DNA from: Conyzicola nivalis | Lineage (GTDB): Bacteria; Actinomycetota; Actinomycetes; Actinomycetales; Microbacteriaceae | Direction of reading: 5' to 3' | DNA: 64,000 bases | Assembly (NCBI RefSeq): GCF_014639655.1 | Contig: NZ_BMGB01000001.1 | Coordinates: 2,391,082 to 2,455,081 of the forward strand | Part shown: in pieces, positions 32,523 through 43,180 of the stretch | How the letters are laid out: every line of letters begins with the position of its first letter | How positions within the stretch are numbered: the stretch's first letter is position 1 | Translations under genes and position numbers: made by a program | Notes under the pieces: model-generated | The model's input: the letters and a program-made list of their open reading frames with translations, nothing else | What the model was told of the DNA's origin: nothing | The model's database searches: none

Positions 32523-33307
32523 CAGTTGGCTCCTGCCTGAACGAGGGTGGCGATTTCGGCGGGCGGGCCGCCGGCGCGGGGGTACCAGGTCTCGAAGACG
32601 CCGTAGGCGATGATGCGCTCGGCCGAGGAGAAGTACGGGTGGCAGCTGGTCATCGTGATGATGCGATCGGTGGATGTCGCGTCCGCTACCTGGGGCACGG
32701 GTTCGAGCACGCCGATACCCGTCGGCCGCACGTACTCGGTACCCCGGTAGACATACTTGTACCAGCCGTCTTCCGTCTCGACGAAGATGCTGTCGCCGAC
32801 CACGAGCTTGTTGATGTCGTGGAACCCGGCGCCGTAGGTGGTGCGGTGCGCGGCGACCGCGAAGTTGCCGACCTCCCCGGGCATCTGCGTCTGGGGATAG
32901 TGCCCGACGCCGGTCTTGCGGTTGTTGAGCACGCCGAGGCCGACCCCCTCGGCGATCGGCCGGCGGTAGTCGGTGCCGAGTCTCGGCACGATGAGGTTGG
33001 CGAACGACGCGCCCTCCGCGGGCGGCGCGGCCACGACCGGCTCACCGGGGTCGACCGGCACGGGCGTCTCGGTTGGGACCGCCGTCGGCGTCGGGTCTCC
33101 CCTGTCCCACTGCTCGGCGAGATCGTTCGCGGCCGACGTCTGCTCCGCGCCCACGATGATGTCGTTGAGCCAGACCTGCCAGCCGAGGAAGAGCAGCACG
33201 AGAACACCGGCGGTGATGAAGAGTTCACCGAGGACTCCCACCACCGACAGCCGACGGCGCGGCCGGCGCGGCGACGGCTCGACGGGCGTGCGGTCGGTCT
33301 CGGGCAT
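32522..33307 (-). CDS. class E sortase
   Basis: 261 residues: a basic Pro/Arg-rich cytoplasmic N-terminus, a membrane helix (ELFITAGVLVLLFLGWQVW, about 28-46), a Pro/Thr linker and a sortase barrel. Catalytic residues are His154 (AVAAHRTTYG), Cys222 (MTSCHPYFSS) and Arg231 (AERIIAYG). Class E enzymes are the housekeeping sortases of many actinobacteria, usually cutting LAxTG-type signals and anchoring proteins to the wall. It is transcribed divergently from crgA and is first in the sortase - small membrane protein - amidotransferase operon. Confidence 0.95.
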   Translation of the reverse strand: MPETDRTPVEPSPRRPRRRLSVVGVLGELFITAGVLVLLFLGWQVWLNDIIVGAEQTSAANDLAEQWDRGDPTPTAVPTETPVPVDPGEPVVAAPPAEGASFANLIVPRLGTDYRRPIAEGVGLGVLNNRKTGVGHYPQTQMPGEVGNFAVAAHRTTYGAGFHDINKLVVGDSIFVETEDGWYKYVYRGTEYVRPTGIGVLEPVPQVADATSTDRIITMTSCHPYFSSAERIIAYGVFETWYPRAGGPPAEIATLVQAGAN

Positions 33308-33398
33308 TCCTTGATTGTACGGTGCGCACCTGTCCGCGATCCCTGTGCCGCAGCGGCCTCACGCCGAGCCTCGGGCGATTCAGGATAAGATTTCGGGC

Positions 33399-33644
33399 AT
33401 GGCCCGTAGCGAACGAACCAAGACCGACCGTACCGCCGAAACGCGCCCAGGCGAGCAGGCACCGAACCCCGTGTGGTTCAAGCCGATCATGTTCGGCTTT
33501 ATGCTCGTCGGCCTCGTGTGGATCATCGTCTTCTACGTGAGCGGCGGCAGTCAGCTCCCCATCCCGCAGCTCGGCTCCGGCAACATCTTGGTCGGCTTCG
33601 GCATCATGTTCATCGGCTTCCTGATGACGACACGCTGGCGCTGA
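33399..33644 (+). CDS. crgA: cell division protein CrgA
   Basis: 81 residues starting at ATG (MARSERTKTDRTAE). Two membrane helices (IMFGFMLVGLVWIIVFYVSG; ILVGFGIMFIGFLMTTRWR) follow a charged, disordered N-terminus and the PNPVWFKP motif of CrgA. The family coordinates FtsZ, PBPs and growth-pole proteins in actinobacteria. An in-frame extension upstream crosses the divergent promoter and is not used. Its position beside sortase E and the pknB block is conserved. Confidence 0.95.
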   Translation: MARSERTKTDRTAETRPGEQAPNPVWFKPIMFGFMLVGLVWIIVFYVSGGSQLPIPQLGSGNILVGFGIMFIGFLMTTRWR

Positions 33645-33690
33645 TACCGCCGAATTCCGCGGGAATTAAGGCCTAACTACACCGGTGTAA

Positions 33691-33721
33691 TTATCCCCAG
33701 TGTGTACAAGCCTGTGGATAA
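33691..33721. promoter_or_regulatory. off-origin DnaA-box cluster between convergent genes
   Basis: TTATCCCCA (33691-33699, plus), TTGTACACA (33701-33709, minus) and a perfect TTATCCACA (33713-33721, minus) are packed in 31 bp, preceded by the palindrome TACACCGGTGTA. The site lies between the 3' ends of crgA and the rhomboid gene, where no promoter is expected. Read on the minus strand it gives TTATCCACAGGCTTGTACACA in outline (box, GG, CTTGTACACA), very like the second and third boxes at 5430-5452. Confidence 0.65.
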
Positions 33722-33726
33722 CTTGC

Positions 33727-34566
33727 CTAGACGGTTACGGCCGCCACGGTGATCGCGATCAGGGCCACCGCGACGCCAGCCACGGCCGCGATCTGAATCG
33801 CCTTCTTGCTGCGGTGTCGTGTCGCCATGTAGATCGCCGCTACCCCCGCGCCGACCACGAGGCCACCGACATGCGCCTGCCAGGCGATACCGGGCACGAA
33901 GAAGCCGATCGCGAGGTTGAGCCCGATCACGATGAGCAACTGCGCGTTGTTGCCGCCCAAGCGGCGTTGGATCACGAAGAACGCGCCGAGCAGGCCGAAG
34001 ATCGCGCCCGATGCACCCACGACCACGGCACCGGGAGCGAGCAGCAGCACCGCGACCGACCCGCCGAAGGCCGCCAACAGGTAGAGGGCCACGAATCGCG
34101 CCCGACCGACGGCGTGTTCGATGATGGGGCCGAAGATGAACAGCGAGTACATGTTGAACAGGATGTGGAAGATCGAGGCCGGCGAATGCAGGAACGCCGC
34201 CGTGATCATGCGCCACGGCTCCACCGCCGTGAAGGGTGGGTAGTAGGCCAGCGCCTGATACACGGCGCCGCCCGACACCCACTGGGCGATGTAAAGCAGA
34301 AGGTTCAGGCCGATGAGCGAGTACGTAACGACGGGTACGCCGCTCGACGAGCGCATGGAACGCTTCAAGCGGGTCGTCGTGCCACGACTCGTGCGAGGCG
34401 CGCTGTCACGCGCCTCGCGCACGCACTCGGGACAGTGAACCCCGACGGCGGCCTGCGTCTGGCATTCCGAACACACGGTGCGACCGCACCGCTGGCAGAT
34501 GATGAAACTCTGCCGGTCGGGATGCCGGTAACAGAAGTTGTCCGGATTCCTGTCGGTATCCGTCAC
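33727..34566 (-). CDS. rhomboid family intramembrane serine protease with N-terminal zinc finger
   Basis: 279 residues. The N-terminus has a B-box-like cysteine/histidine cluster (CYRHPDRQSFIICQRCGRTVC, residues 12-32 in outline, then CSEC and CPEC), typical of actinobacterial rhomboids. The membrane domain has six helices with catalytic Ser186 in GASGAIFG and His232 in AWQAHVGG, plus HILFNMYSLFIFG in helix 2. It cleaves membrane proteins within the bilayer; substrates unknown. It follows the cyclophilin gene by 8 bp on the same strand, so the two are probably co-transcribed. Confidence 0.93.
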   Translation of the reverse strand: MTDTDRNPDNFCYRHPDRQSFIICQRCGRTVCSECQTQAAVGVHCPECVREARDSAPRTSRGTTTRLKRSMRSSSGVPVVTYSLIGLNLLLYIAQWVSGGAVYQALAYYPPFTAVEPWRMITAAFLHSPASIFHILFNMYSLFIFGPIIEHAVGRARFVALYLLAAFGGSVAVLLLAPGAVVVGASGAIFGLLGAFFVIQRRLGGNNAQLLIVIGLNLAIGFFVPGIAWQAHVGGLVVGAGVAAIYMATRHRSKKAIQIAAVAGVAVALIAITVAAVTV

Positions 34567-34574
34567 GGGAGTGT

Positions 34575-35114
34575 CTAGACCTGGTCGACAGTAACGCTCT
34601 CAATGACGACGTCACTGAGGGGCTTGTCGCTTCCATCGGTGGGCACGGCCTCGATCGCGTCGACGACGCGCTTCGACTCGTCGTCGGCGACGAAGCCGAA
34701 GATGGTGTGCTTGCCCTGGAGCCACTGCGTCGGAACCGTGGTGATGAAGAACTGCGAGCCGTTCGTGCCCTTGCCGCCGCGCGTGCCAGCGTTGGCCATG
34801 GCGAGTACGTAGGGCTCATTGAAGCTGAGCTCGGGGTGGATCTCGTCGTCGAACTCGTAACCGGGTCCGCCGATGCCCTTGCCGAGCGGGTCGCCGCCCT
34901 GGAGCATGAACTGCTTGATGATGCGGTGGAAGATGATGCCGTCGTACAGCTTGTCGGTCGAAACCTTGCCTGTAGCGGGGTGGGTCCATTCCTTGGTGCC
35001 CGTTGCCAGTCCGACGAAGTTATCGACGGTCTTGGGGGCGTGGTTGCCAAGGAGGTTGACCTTGATAACGCCGAGGTTGGTGGTGATCGTGGCGACAGCA
35101 GTATGCGAAGACAT
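34575..35114 (-). CDS. peptidyl-prolyl cis-trans isomerase, cyclophilin type
   Basis: 179 residues (MSSHTAVATITTNLG). Cyclophilin motifs are present: FHRIIKQFMLQGGDPLG with the catalytic Arg, LSFNEPYVLAMANAG, NGSQFFITTVPTQWLQG and HTIFGFV. It has no signal peptide, so it is a cytosolic proline isomerase like PpiA. A GTG two codons upstream is an alternative start. Conserved in this place between the rhomboid gene and the gyrase region in actinobacteria. Confidence 0.94.
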   Translation of the reverse strand: MSSHTAVATITTNLGVIKVNLLGNHAPKTVDNFVGLATGTKEWTHPATGKVSTDKLYDGIIFHRIIKQFMLQGGDPLGKGIGGPGYEFDDEIHPELSFNEPYVLAMANAGTRGGKGTNGSQFFITTVPTQWLQGKHTIFGFVADDESKRVVDAIEAVPTDGSDKPLSDVVIESVTVDQV

Positions 35115-35250
35115 AGTCACAATTCTTGCATAGCCTCTCCGTTCGCTGCCCGCTAGCGCACAGGCGGCTCACAGGCCTAGCCGTTTCGCTCGCTAGAGTG
35201 GCGTGACAAGATTGGATCGTTCGCTGCACAACGACGACGGAGGTTTTTCA

Positions 35251-35913
35251 ATGGGACTGTCACGGAAGCGGCAGCGAGAGTTCACTCGGCTCAAGAAGCA
35301 AGCCGAGGAACTGTTGCAAAGCCAGAAGGACGTGCTCGAGCACGCCGGCGGCGTAGTTCGTGAGGCGCGCCACCAGGCCGCCAACTACGCTCGCGAAGAA
35401 GTAAGCCCGCGGGTGAAGGACGCGTACGAGTCGAACCTGAAGCCCGTGGTCGACACCGGCATCACGGCGACGCAGACGGTGGCGTCCACCGCGAAGGACA
35501 AGATCGAGCACGACGTGCTGCCCGCGTTCGCCTCGGCGATTGCTTCGGCCCTCGCCGTTCTCGACGCCGCCAAGAGCCCGCAGGTTCGCGACGCCATCCG
35601 CCGCGTCTCCGCCGGCTCGGAGGAGGCTTCGAAGCAGATCGCGAAGCGCGCCGACAAGCTCGGCAAGAAGGCCGAGACGTTCAGCAAGAACGTGTCGAAG
35701 AACGCCACGGTGATCGGCCGCAAGGTCGGCATCGTCGAGAAGCCGAAGAGCGGCCCAGGCAAGTACATCCTCATCGGTCTCGGCGTCGTCGCCGTCGCCG
35801 GTGTCGCGTACGCCGTGTGGCAGACGCTGCGCGCCGACGACGACCTGTGGATCGACGACGACCTCGAGCCCGGAGCCGACACCGTCGACCCCGGAGCCGT
35901 AGGCGCCATCTAG
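35251..35913 (+). CDS. hypothetical membrane-tethered helical protein
   Basis: 220 residues from ATG behind CGGAGG. Most of the protein (about 1-165) is charged, Ala/Lys-rich and helical, reminiscent of apolipoprotein- or YtxH-like amphipathic repeats (KKQAEELLQSQKDVLEHAG; KRADKLGKKAETFSKNVSKN). One membrane helix follows (YILIGLGVVAVAGVAYAVW, near 172-190) and the C-terminus is very acidic (DDDLWIDDDLEPGADTVDPG). No family name can be given with confidence. It is a single gene with its own terminator, divergent from the cyclophilin operon. Confidence 0.75.
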   Translation: MGLSRKRQREFTRLKKQAEELLQSQKDVLEHAGGVVREARHQAANYAREEVSPRVKDAYESNLKPVVDTGITATQTVASTAKDKIEHDVLPAFASAIASALAVLDAAKSPQVRDAIRRVSAGSEEASKQIAKRADKLGKKAETFSKNVSKNATVIGRKVGIVEKPKSGPGKYILIGLGVVAVAGVAYAVWQTLRADDDLWIDDDLEPGADTVDPGAVGAI

Positions 35914-35931
35914 AACAGCACAACGCACGAG

Positions 35932-35966
35932 GGCCCGCTACGGCGGGCCTTCGCCCGTTAACGGGC
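35932..35966 (+). terminator. hairpin terminator plus adjacent GCCCGTTAACGGGC palindrome
   Basis: GGCCCGC/GCGGGCC (35932-35949) follows the stop codon at 35913 by 18 bp and is followed by the perfect palindrome GCCCGTTAACGGGC (35953-35966); half of the palindrome recurs near 35990-36001. No clear T-run, so efficiency is uncertain. Confidence 0.55.
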
Positions 35967-36038
35967 GGCAGGAAGCGGGTGAACGCCGCCCGCCCGTTAA
36001 CGAAGAAAGTCGCCTACACAGAGGCGACGGTGAACATG

Positions 36039-36111
36039 TGGAGCCTAGGAGAATCGAACTCCTGACCTCCTGCTTGCAAAGCAGGCGCTCTACCAATTGA
36101 GCTAAGGCCCC
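36039..36111 (-). tRNA. tRNA-Ala(TGC)
   Basis: Acceptor GGGGCCT/AGGCTCC, D-arm TAGCTCAATTGGTAGAGC, anticodon stem-loop CCTGC-TTTGCAA-GCAGG giving TGC, T-arm AGGAGTTCGATTCTCCT. CCA is not encoded, so the CCA-adding enzyme at 60.7 kb is needed. Paired with tRNA-Ile downstream of gyrA, as in many actinobacteria. Confidence 0.96.
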
Positions 36112-36142
36112 GAAGGGTTGAACTCACTCTCGTGAGTCACAG

Positions 36143-36216
36143 TGGGGGTACCGGGATTTGAACCTGGGACCTCTTCATTATCAGTGAAGCGCTCTAACCA
36201 ACTGAGCTATACCCCC
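36143..36216 (-). tRNA. tRNA-Ile(GAT)
   Basis: Acceptor GGGGGTA/TACCCCC, D-arm TAGCTCAGTTGGTTAGAGC, anticodon stem-loop CTTCA-CTGATAA-TGAAG giving GAT, T-arm CCAGGTTCAAATCCCGG. CCA is not encoded. 31 bp upstream of tRNA-Ala on the same strand; probably one transcript. Confidence 0.96.
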
Positions 36217-36285
36217 GCGGGCAGATTCGAGAGTACCGTACCTGCGCCGGGAATCCCAATCGAGCGACCAGGCGCCCGCATTGGG

Positions 36286-36693
36286 TTAGTTGTTCGTGAA
36301 ACCGACCAGCAGTCCGCCGGTGATCCGCACGCTGAAGTTGTAGAGAACGCTCGTGATCGCGCCGAGGGCGGTGCCCACGATGATGTTGAGGATCGCCACG
36401 ACGACGGTGAACAGTGACACCTGCACAAGAGAGAAGCTGTCGGTGATACTGAACGACTCGTCGCCCAGGATCTCGGCCAGCGTCTTGTCGAGGGTCTCGA
36501 AGATGTTCGTCGACTGCAGCACGAGGTACACGAGGATCGTCGCCACAACGAGCACGATGCCGAGCGACACGGCAATGAGGAACGACAGCTTCACGGTCGA
36601 CCAGAAGTCGACGTAGACCAGCTTGAGACGGACCTGCTTGGTGGCAACGGGGCGCTGCGACTTGCGCTGCAGCTTTTCGGCGACGCTACTCAT
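36286..36693 (-). CDS. DUF3566 membrane protein
   Basis: 135 residues with the DUF3566 layout: a basic N-terminus ([23 protein letters not shown]), helix 1 ([22 protein letters not shown]), a soluble loop, helix 2 ([20 protein letters not shown]) and a Gly-rich end ([15 protein letters not shown]). The gene follows gyrA in many actinobacteria and overlaps it here by 8 bp, so it is translated from the gyrase transcript. Its role is not settled; relatives are linked with cell-wall or division functions. Confidence 0.9.
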   Translation of the reverse strand: MSSVAEKLQRKSQRPVATKQVRLKLVYVDFWSTVKLSFLIAVSLGIVLVVATILVYLVLQSTNIFETLDKTLAEILGDESFSITDSFSLVQVSLFTVVVAILNIIVGTALGAITSVLYNFSVRITGGLLVGFTNN

Positions 36694-39280
36694 CTACTGA
36701 TTCGTCCTCTCCAGAGACGACGGGCACCGCCGGAATTTCTCCGACCACTACTTCGCCATCCTGATTAACTAGATTGCGTTCGCTGTTCTTCGCAAGCGCG
36801 ATAATTCTGTCATCCTCGGCGAAACGGGCGAAAACGACGCCCATTGTGTCCCTGCCCTTGGCGGGAACTTCGGCCACGGAGGAGCGTACCACCTTGCCGC
36901 TGGCAAGAACCACAAGCACCTCGTCGTCGTCGGAGACGATGAGCGCGCCCGCCAGATCGCCGCGGGCGTCCTGGAGCTTGGCCACCTTGATCCCCAGGCC
37001 ACCGCGGCCCTGCACCCGGTACTCGTCGGTGGAGGTGCGCTTGGCGAATCCGCCCTCCGTGACGACGAAGACGTAGCCGGCGTCGGTGACGACCGAGGCA
37101 GAGAGCAGCTCGTCTCCCTCGCGGAAGTCCATACCCTTCACACCGGAGGTGGAGCGGCCCATCGGGCGCATCGCCGAGTCGGACGCGGTGAAGCGGATTG
37201 ACATTCCCTTGTGCGAGACCAGGAGAACGTCCTGCGTTTCCTCGACGAGCATGGCCGAGACCAGTTCGTCTTCGTCGCGCAGATTGATGGCGATGATTCC
37301 GCCGGTGCGGTTGGTGTCGTACTCGGTGAGCGCGGTCTTCTTCACCAGTCCGCGACGGGTGGCGAGCACGAGGTACTTCGCCGCCTGATAGTCGGGGATG
37401 TCGAGGATCTGGGCGATCTCCTCGCCGGGCTGCAGCGCGAGCAGGTTGGCGACGTGCTGGCCCTTCGCGTCGCGGCCGGCCTCCTGCAGTTCGTAGGCCT
37501 TGGCGCGGTACACGCGGCCGGTGTTGGTGAAGAACAGCAGCCAGTGATGGGTGGTGGTGACGAAGAAGTGCTCGACCACGTCGTCGGCCCGCAACTGCGC
37601 ACCCTTCACGCCCTTGCCGCCGCGGTGCTGGCTGCGGTAGTTGTCGCTGCGCGTGCGCTTGATGTAGCCGCCGCGCGTGACCGTGATGACCATCTCCTCT
37701 TCGGGGATGAGGTCTTCCATGCTCATGTCGCCGTCGAAGCCGAACATGATCTCGGTGCGGCGGTCGTCGCCGAAGCGGTCGACGAGCTCGGTGAGTTCTT
37801 CGCTCACGATCTCGCGCTGGCGCGCCGGGGTGGCGAGGATGTGGTGGTACTCGGCGATCTTGGCTTCCCACTCGGCGGCCTCGTCGACGATCTTCTGTCG
37901 CTCGAGGGCCGCGAGGCGGCGCAGCTGCATGTCGAGGATGGCGCGTGCCTGAAGCTCGTCGATGGTGAGCAGTTCCATCAGGCCGTCGCGCGCGGTCTCG
38001 GTGTCGGCGCTGCGGCGGATGAGCGCGATGACCTCGTCGAGCGCGTCGAGCGCCTTGAGGTAGGCGCGCAGGATGTGCATGCGCTCTTCGGCCTTTTTGA
38101 GGCGGAAGGTGGTGCGGCGCACGATCACTTCGATCTGGTGGTCGATCCAGTGGGTGATGAACCCGTCGATCGGCAGCGTGCGCGGAATCCCGTCGACGAT
38201 CGCGAGCATGTTCGCGCCGAAGTTGTCCTGCAGCTGCGTGTGCTTGTACAGGTTGTTGAGAACTACCTTGGCCACGGCGTCGCGCTTGAGCACGATCACG
38301 AGGCGCTGGCCGGTGCGGCCCGAGGTCTCGTCGCGGATGTCGGCGATCCCGCCGATCTTGCCCTCCTTGACGAGCTCGGCGATCTTCAACGCGAGGTTGT
38401 CGGGGTTCACCTGGTAGGGCAACTCGGTGACGACGAGGCAGGTGCGGCCCTGGAGCTCTTCTACATTGACCACCGCGCGCATCGTGATCGACCCGCGTCC
38501 GGTGCGGTAGGCATCCTGAATTCCCTTGATGCCGAGAACCTGCGCTCCGGTCGGGAAGTCGGGGCCCTTGATGCGCTCGATGAGCGCTTCAAGCAGCTCT
38601 TCGCGCGGAGCCTCGGGGTTTTCGAGCGCCCAGAGAGCTCCGGATGCCACCTCCCGCAGGTTGTGCGGAGGGATATTGGTCGCCATACCGACGGCGATGC
38701 CGACGGAACCGTTGACGAGGAGGTTCGGGAAGCGCGCCGGCAGCACGACGGGCTCCTGCGTCTTGCCGTCGTAGTTGGGGATGAAGTCGACGGTCTCCTC
38801 GTCGATGTCACGCACCATCTCCATGGCGAGGGGGGCCATCTTGGTCTCGGTGTATCGAGGCGCCGCGGCGCCGTCGTTTCCGGCCGAACCGAAGTTGCCC
38901 TGGCCGAGGGCGAGCGGGTAGCGCAGGCTCCACGGCTGAACCAGGCGGACGAGCGCGTCGTAGATCGACGAGTCGCCGTGCGGGTGGAACTGGCCCATGA
39001 CCTCGCCGACGACGCGGGTGCACTTGTTGAAGCCCTTGTCGGGACGGTAGCCGCCGTCGTACATGGCGTAGATCACGCGGCGGTGCACCGGCTTGAGGCC
39101 GTCGCGAACCTCGGGCAGCGCGCGGCCGACGATGACGCTCATCGCGTAGTCGAGGTACGACCGCTGCATCTCGAGCTGCAGGTCGACCTGGTCGACCTTG
39201 TCGTGACGCGTGTCGATGACAGCGTTCTCGAACGTCGGTTCGGCGGCTTCGGTGCCGTCTGGTGTTGTTTCGTCAGCCAT
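36686..39280 (-). CDS. gyrA: DNA gyrase subunit A
   Basis: 864 residues. Catalytic Tyr143 is in [10 protein letters not shown]. The quinolone region reads [17 protein letters not shown], with Ser104 and Asp108 at the positions of E. coli Ser83 and Asp87, that is, the unmutated form. The C-terminal half shows the six-bladed beta-pinwheel with a GyrA-box-like basic stretch ([13 protein letters not shown]). It cuts and rejoins DNA with GyrB to introduce negative supercoils. Separated from gyrB by 85 bp containing a palindromic repeat. Confidence 0.98.
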   Translation of the reverse strand: MADETTPDGTEAAEPTFENAVIDTRHDKVDQVDLQLEMQRSYLDYAMSVIVGRALPEVRDGLKPVHRRVIYAMYDGGYRPDKGFNKCTRVVGEVMGQFHPHGDSSIYDALVRLVQPWSLRYPLALGQGNFGSAGNDGAAAPRYTETKMAPLAMEMVRDIDEETVDFIPNYDGKTQEPVVLPARFPNLLVNGSVGIAVGMATNIPPHNLREVASGALWALENPEAPREELLEALIERIKGPDFPTGAQVLGIKGIQDAYRTGRGSITMRAVVNVEELQGRTCLVVTELPYQVNPDNLALKIAELVKEGKIGGIADIRDETSGRTGQRLVIVLKRDAVAKVVLNNLYKHTQLQDNFGANMLAIVDGIPRTLPIDGFITHWIDHQIEVIVRRTTFRLKKAEERMHILRAYLKALDALDEVIALIRRSADTETARDGLMELLTIDELQARAILDMQLRRLAALERQKIVDEAAEWEAKIAEYHHILATPARQREIVSEELTELVDRFGDDRRTEIMFGFDGDMSMEDLIPEEEMVITVTRGGYIKRTRSDNYRSQHRGGKGVKGAQLRADDVVEHFFVTTTHHWLLFFTNTGRVYRAKAYELQEAGRDAKGQHVANLLALQPGEEIAQILDIPDYQAAKYLVLATRRGLVKKTALTEYDTNRTGGIIAINLRDEDELVSAMLVEETQDVLLVSHKGMSIRFTASDSAMRPMGRSTSGVKGMDFREGDELLSASVVTDAGYVFVVTEGGFAKRTSTDEYRVQGRGGLGIKVAKLQDARGDLAGALIVSDDDEVLVVLASGKVVRSSVAEVPAKGRDTMGVVFARFAEDDRIIALAKNSERNLVNQDGEVVVGEIPAVPVVSGEDESVDE

Positions 39281-39297
39281 GGTTCTTTTCCTTAGCC

Positions 39298-39355
39298 GGT
39301 CCCTGAGCTTGTCGAAGGGGCCATAGCGCCGATCCCTTCGACAAGCTCAGGGACC
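39298..39355. repeat. dispersed palindromic repeat (22-bp perfect arms, 14-bp loop)
   Basis: The arm at 39298-39319 (ggtccctgagcttgtcgaaggg in outline: ggtccctgag + cttgtcgaaggg) is repeated exactly as reverse complement at 39334-39355. It lies between gyrB and gyrA. This REP-like sequence type is familiar from intergenic regions of Micrococcales; a half unit is seen at the fbiC 3' end. Confidence 0.85.
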
Positions 39356-39365
39356 GAGGTGGGTA

Positions 39366-41441
<2,076 letters not shown>

Positions 41442-41491
41442 CTATGGCCGTATGGCGCGCGTTCTGTGGAGGGGTGACCAGATTTGTCTAC

Positions 41492-41998
41492 CTAGCCGTA
41501 AGTATCGCGCGGGCCCCGGCCTGGAATTGATCTGGGGCCCCGTTTCCAGGAAGGGGCGTTCGGCCCTTCGAAGCGAACCGACTGGATCTTGGCGTCCGGG
41601 TACCGCAACGCGATGTGCGTGGTGATCTGCGTGCGCATGAGCCGCAGCTGCGTGGCCCACGCGGTGGAATCGCATTGGATGGTGAGCACACCGTCTTCTA
41701 TACCGGTCGGCGTGGAGTGTTCCGCCGTCTCCGCGCCGGCGATCTCGATCCAGGATGCGACCAGGTCGGACTGGGCGAGGGGGGAGGTCCACCCCATGTT
41801 GGTCGTGAGCCCGTCGATGACGTCGGAGAGCCCGAGCGGGTCGCGGCCCGCGCCGAAAGGCACGCTCGCGCCATCCACTCTCTTATCGCGCTTCTTCTGA
41901 TCGTTCGACTTGAAGACGCCGGTACCGAAGAGCTGCCGGAAGCGCAGGTACACCGCGCGGGCCTCGTCGTTGTCGCGCGGCGGAACCTGATTCGTCAC
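41492..41998 (-). CDS. dciA: DUF721 family protein, probable helicase loader DciA
   Basis: 168 residues from the GTG overlapping the recF stop (GTGA). After a charged N-terminus (RFRQLFGTGVFKSNDQKKRDKRVD) comes the DUF721 core: WTSPLAQSDLVASWIEIAG, HSTPTGIEDGVLTIQCDSTAWATQLR, QITTHIALRYPDAKIQSVRFEGP (landmarks spanning about 80-155). DciA proteins interact with the replicative helicase in bacteria lacking DnaC/DnaI, and the place between recF and gyrB is conserved in actinobacteria. Upstream frame extensions read through recF and are discarded. Confidence 0.88.
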   Translation of the reverse strand: MTNQVPPRDNDEARAVYLRFRQLFGTGVFKSNDQKKRDKRVDGASVPFGAGRDPLGLSDVIDGLTTNMGWTSPLAQSDLVASWIEIAGAETAEHSTPTGIEDGVLTIQCDSTAWATQLRLMRTQITTHIALRYPDAKIQSVRFEGPNAPSWKRGPRSIPGRGPRDTYG

Positions 41999-43167
41999 GA
42001 TTCCTCCCCCTCCACGATACGGCCGGCCCGGATGCGCACGATATGCCCGGCCAGTTCTTTCGGAACGTCGTCGAGCACGGCCGCGGTGATGAGCACCTGC
42101 TCGAAGCCGTCGATCGCCGACGCTAGGCGGCCGCGGCGCGACTCGTCGAGCTCGGCGAACACGTCGTCGAGAATCAGCACGGGGTCTCCCGTCGACGACT
42201 CCCGCCGCAGAACGGCGGCCGCCGCGAGCTTGAGCGACAGCGCGAAGGACCACGATTCGCCGTGGCTCGCATAGCCTCGCGCGGGCAGGTCGTTGAGTTC
42301 GAGCACGAGGTCGTCGCGGTGCGGTCCGGCGAGGGTGATTCCGCGATCGACCTCGGAGCGCCGGAGGCGCGCGAGCGCGGCGCGGAAATTCTTGGCGATC
42401 TCGTCGAGTTCCAAAGCCCCGCCGCGCACCGCGGTCTGCTCGATCGTCGCCTCGTCGCCGGCGTCGCTCGACAGGATGCTGAGATAGCTGGCGAGCGACG
42501 CCCGGTGGTCGGCGCCCGCGATCGCCGAGTAGGCGGCCTTCACCTCGGGGAGGAGTTCGGCGATGAGCGCACTGCGGGCCTGGATCAGTTCCGATCCGAA
42601 TTCGACCAGGCGTTCGTCCCAGATTTCGAGCGTCGAGAGTCCGCTTTCGCGAAGACCGGATGCTCGTGCCGACTTGAGCAGCGAGTTGCGCTGTTTCAGA
42701 ACGCGCTCGTAGTCGACCATCACGCCGCTGAAGCGGGGAAACCGCTGCACGAGCAGTTCGTCCATGTAGCGGCGGCGGCCGGACGGTTCGCCGCGTACGA
42801 GGGCGAGGTCTTCGGGAGCGAACAGGATGCTGGAGAAGTAACGGGGCAGGTCGCGGGTCTTGATGGCCGACCGGTTGATCTGCGCGCGGTTGGCACCGGT
42901 TCGGTTGATCTGCACCTCGGCGAGGATCTCGCGGTCGCCGTTCTGCAGCCTGGCCCGCACGATCGCTGCGTCCTGGCCCGCCCGGACCATCGCGTGATCG
43001 GTCGACACCCGGTGGGATCCGAGCGTGCTCAGGAAGCCGAGGGCCTCGACCAGATTGGTCTTGCCCTGTCCGTTGCTGCCGACGAAGACGTTCGCGCCCG
43101 TCACCAGCCCAACGTCAACGGTTTCGTAGTTACGGAAGTCGGTGAGGTTGAGCTGGGTGACGATCAC
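41995..43167 (-). CDS. recF: DNA replication and repair protein RecF
   Basis: 390 residues with the SMC-like ATPase features: Walker A GSNGQGKT (30-37), signature and Walker B region VLILDDVFAELDESRRGRL near the C-terminus, and FRNYETVDV at the start. RecF loads RecA at gaps with RecO and RecR and acts on stalled forks. It is separated from gnd by 13 bp and coupled to dciA. Length matches the family. Confidence 0.97.
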   Translation of the reverse strand: MIVTQLNLTDFRNYETVDVGLVTGANVFVGSNGQGKTNLVEALGFLSTLGSHRVSTDHAMVRAGQDAAIVRARLQNGDREILAEVQINRTGANRAQINRSAIKTRDLPRYFSSILFAPEDLALVRGEPSGRRRYMDELLVQRFPRFSGVMVDYERVLKQRNSLLKSARASGLRESGLSTLEIWDERLVEFGSELIQARSALIAELLPEVKAAYSAIAGADHRASLASYLSILSSDAGDEATIEQTAVRGGALELDEIAKNFRAALARLRRSEVDRGITLAGPHRDDLVLELNDLPARGYASHGESWSFALSLKLAAAAVLRRESSTGDPVLILDDVFAELDESRRGRLASAIDGFEQVLITAAVLDDVPKELAGHIVRIRAGRIVEGEES

Positions 43168-43180
43168 GAGCGAGGTGGTG

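Noticed and set aside
36980-39000. Possible quinolone-resistance change in gyrA
   Set aside because: The region reads HGDSSIYD with Ser and Asp at the two key places, so no resistance change is seen.
37211-39295. 694-residue open frame antisense to gyrA
   Set aside because: It mirrors gyrA codons in a high-GC genome, has no ribosome site and its translation shows no known domain.
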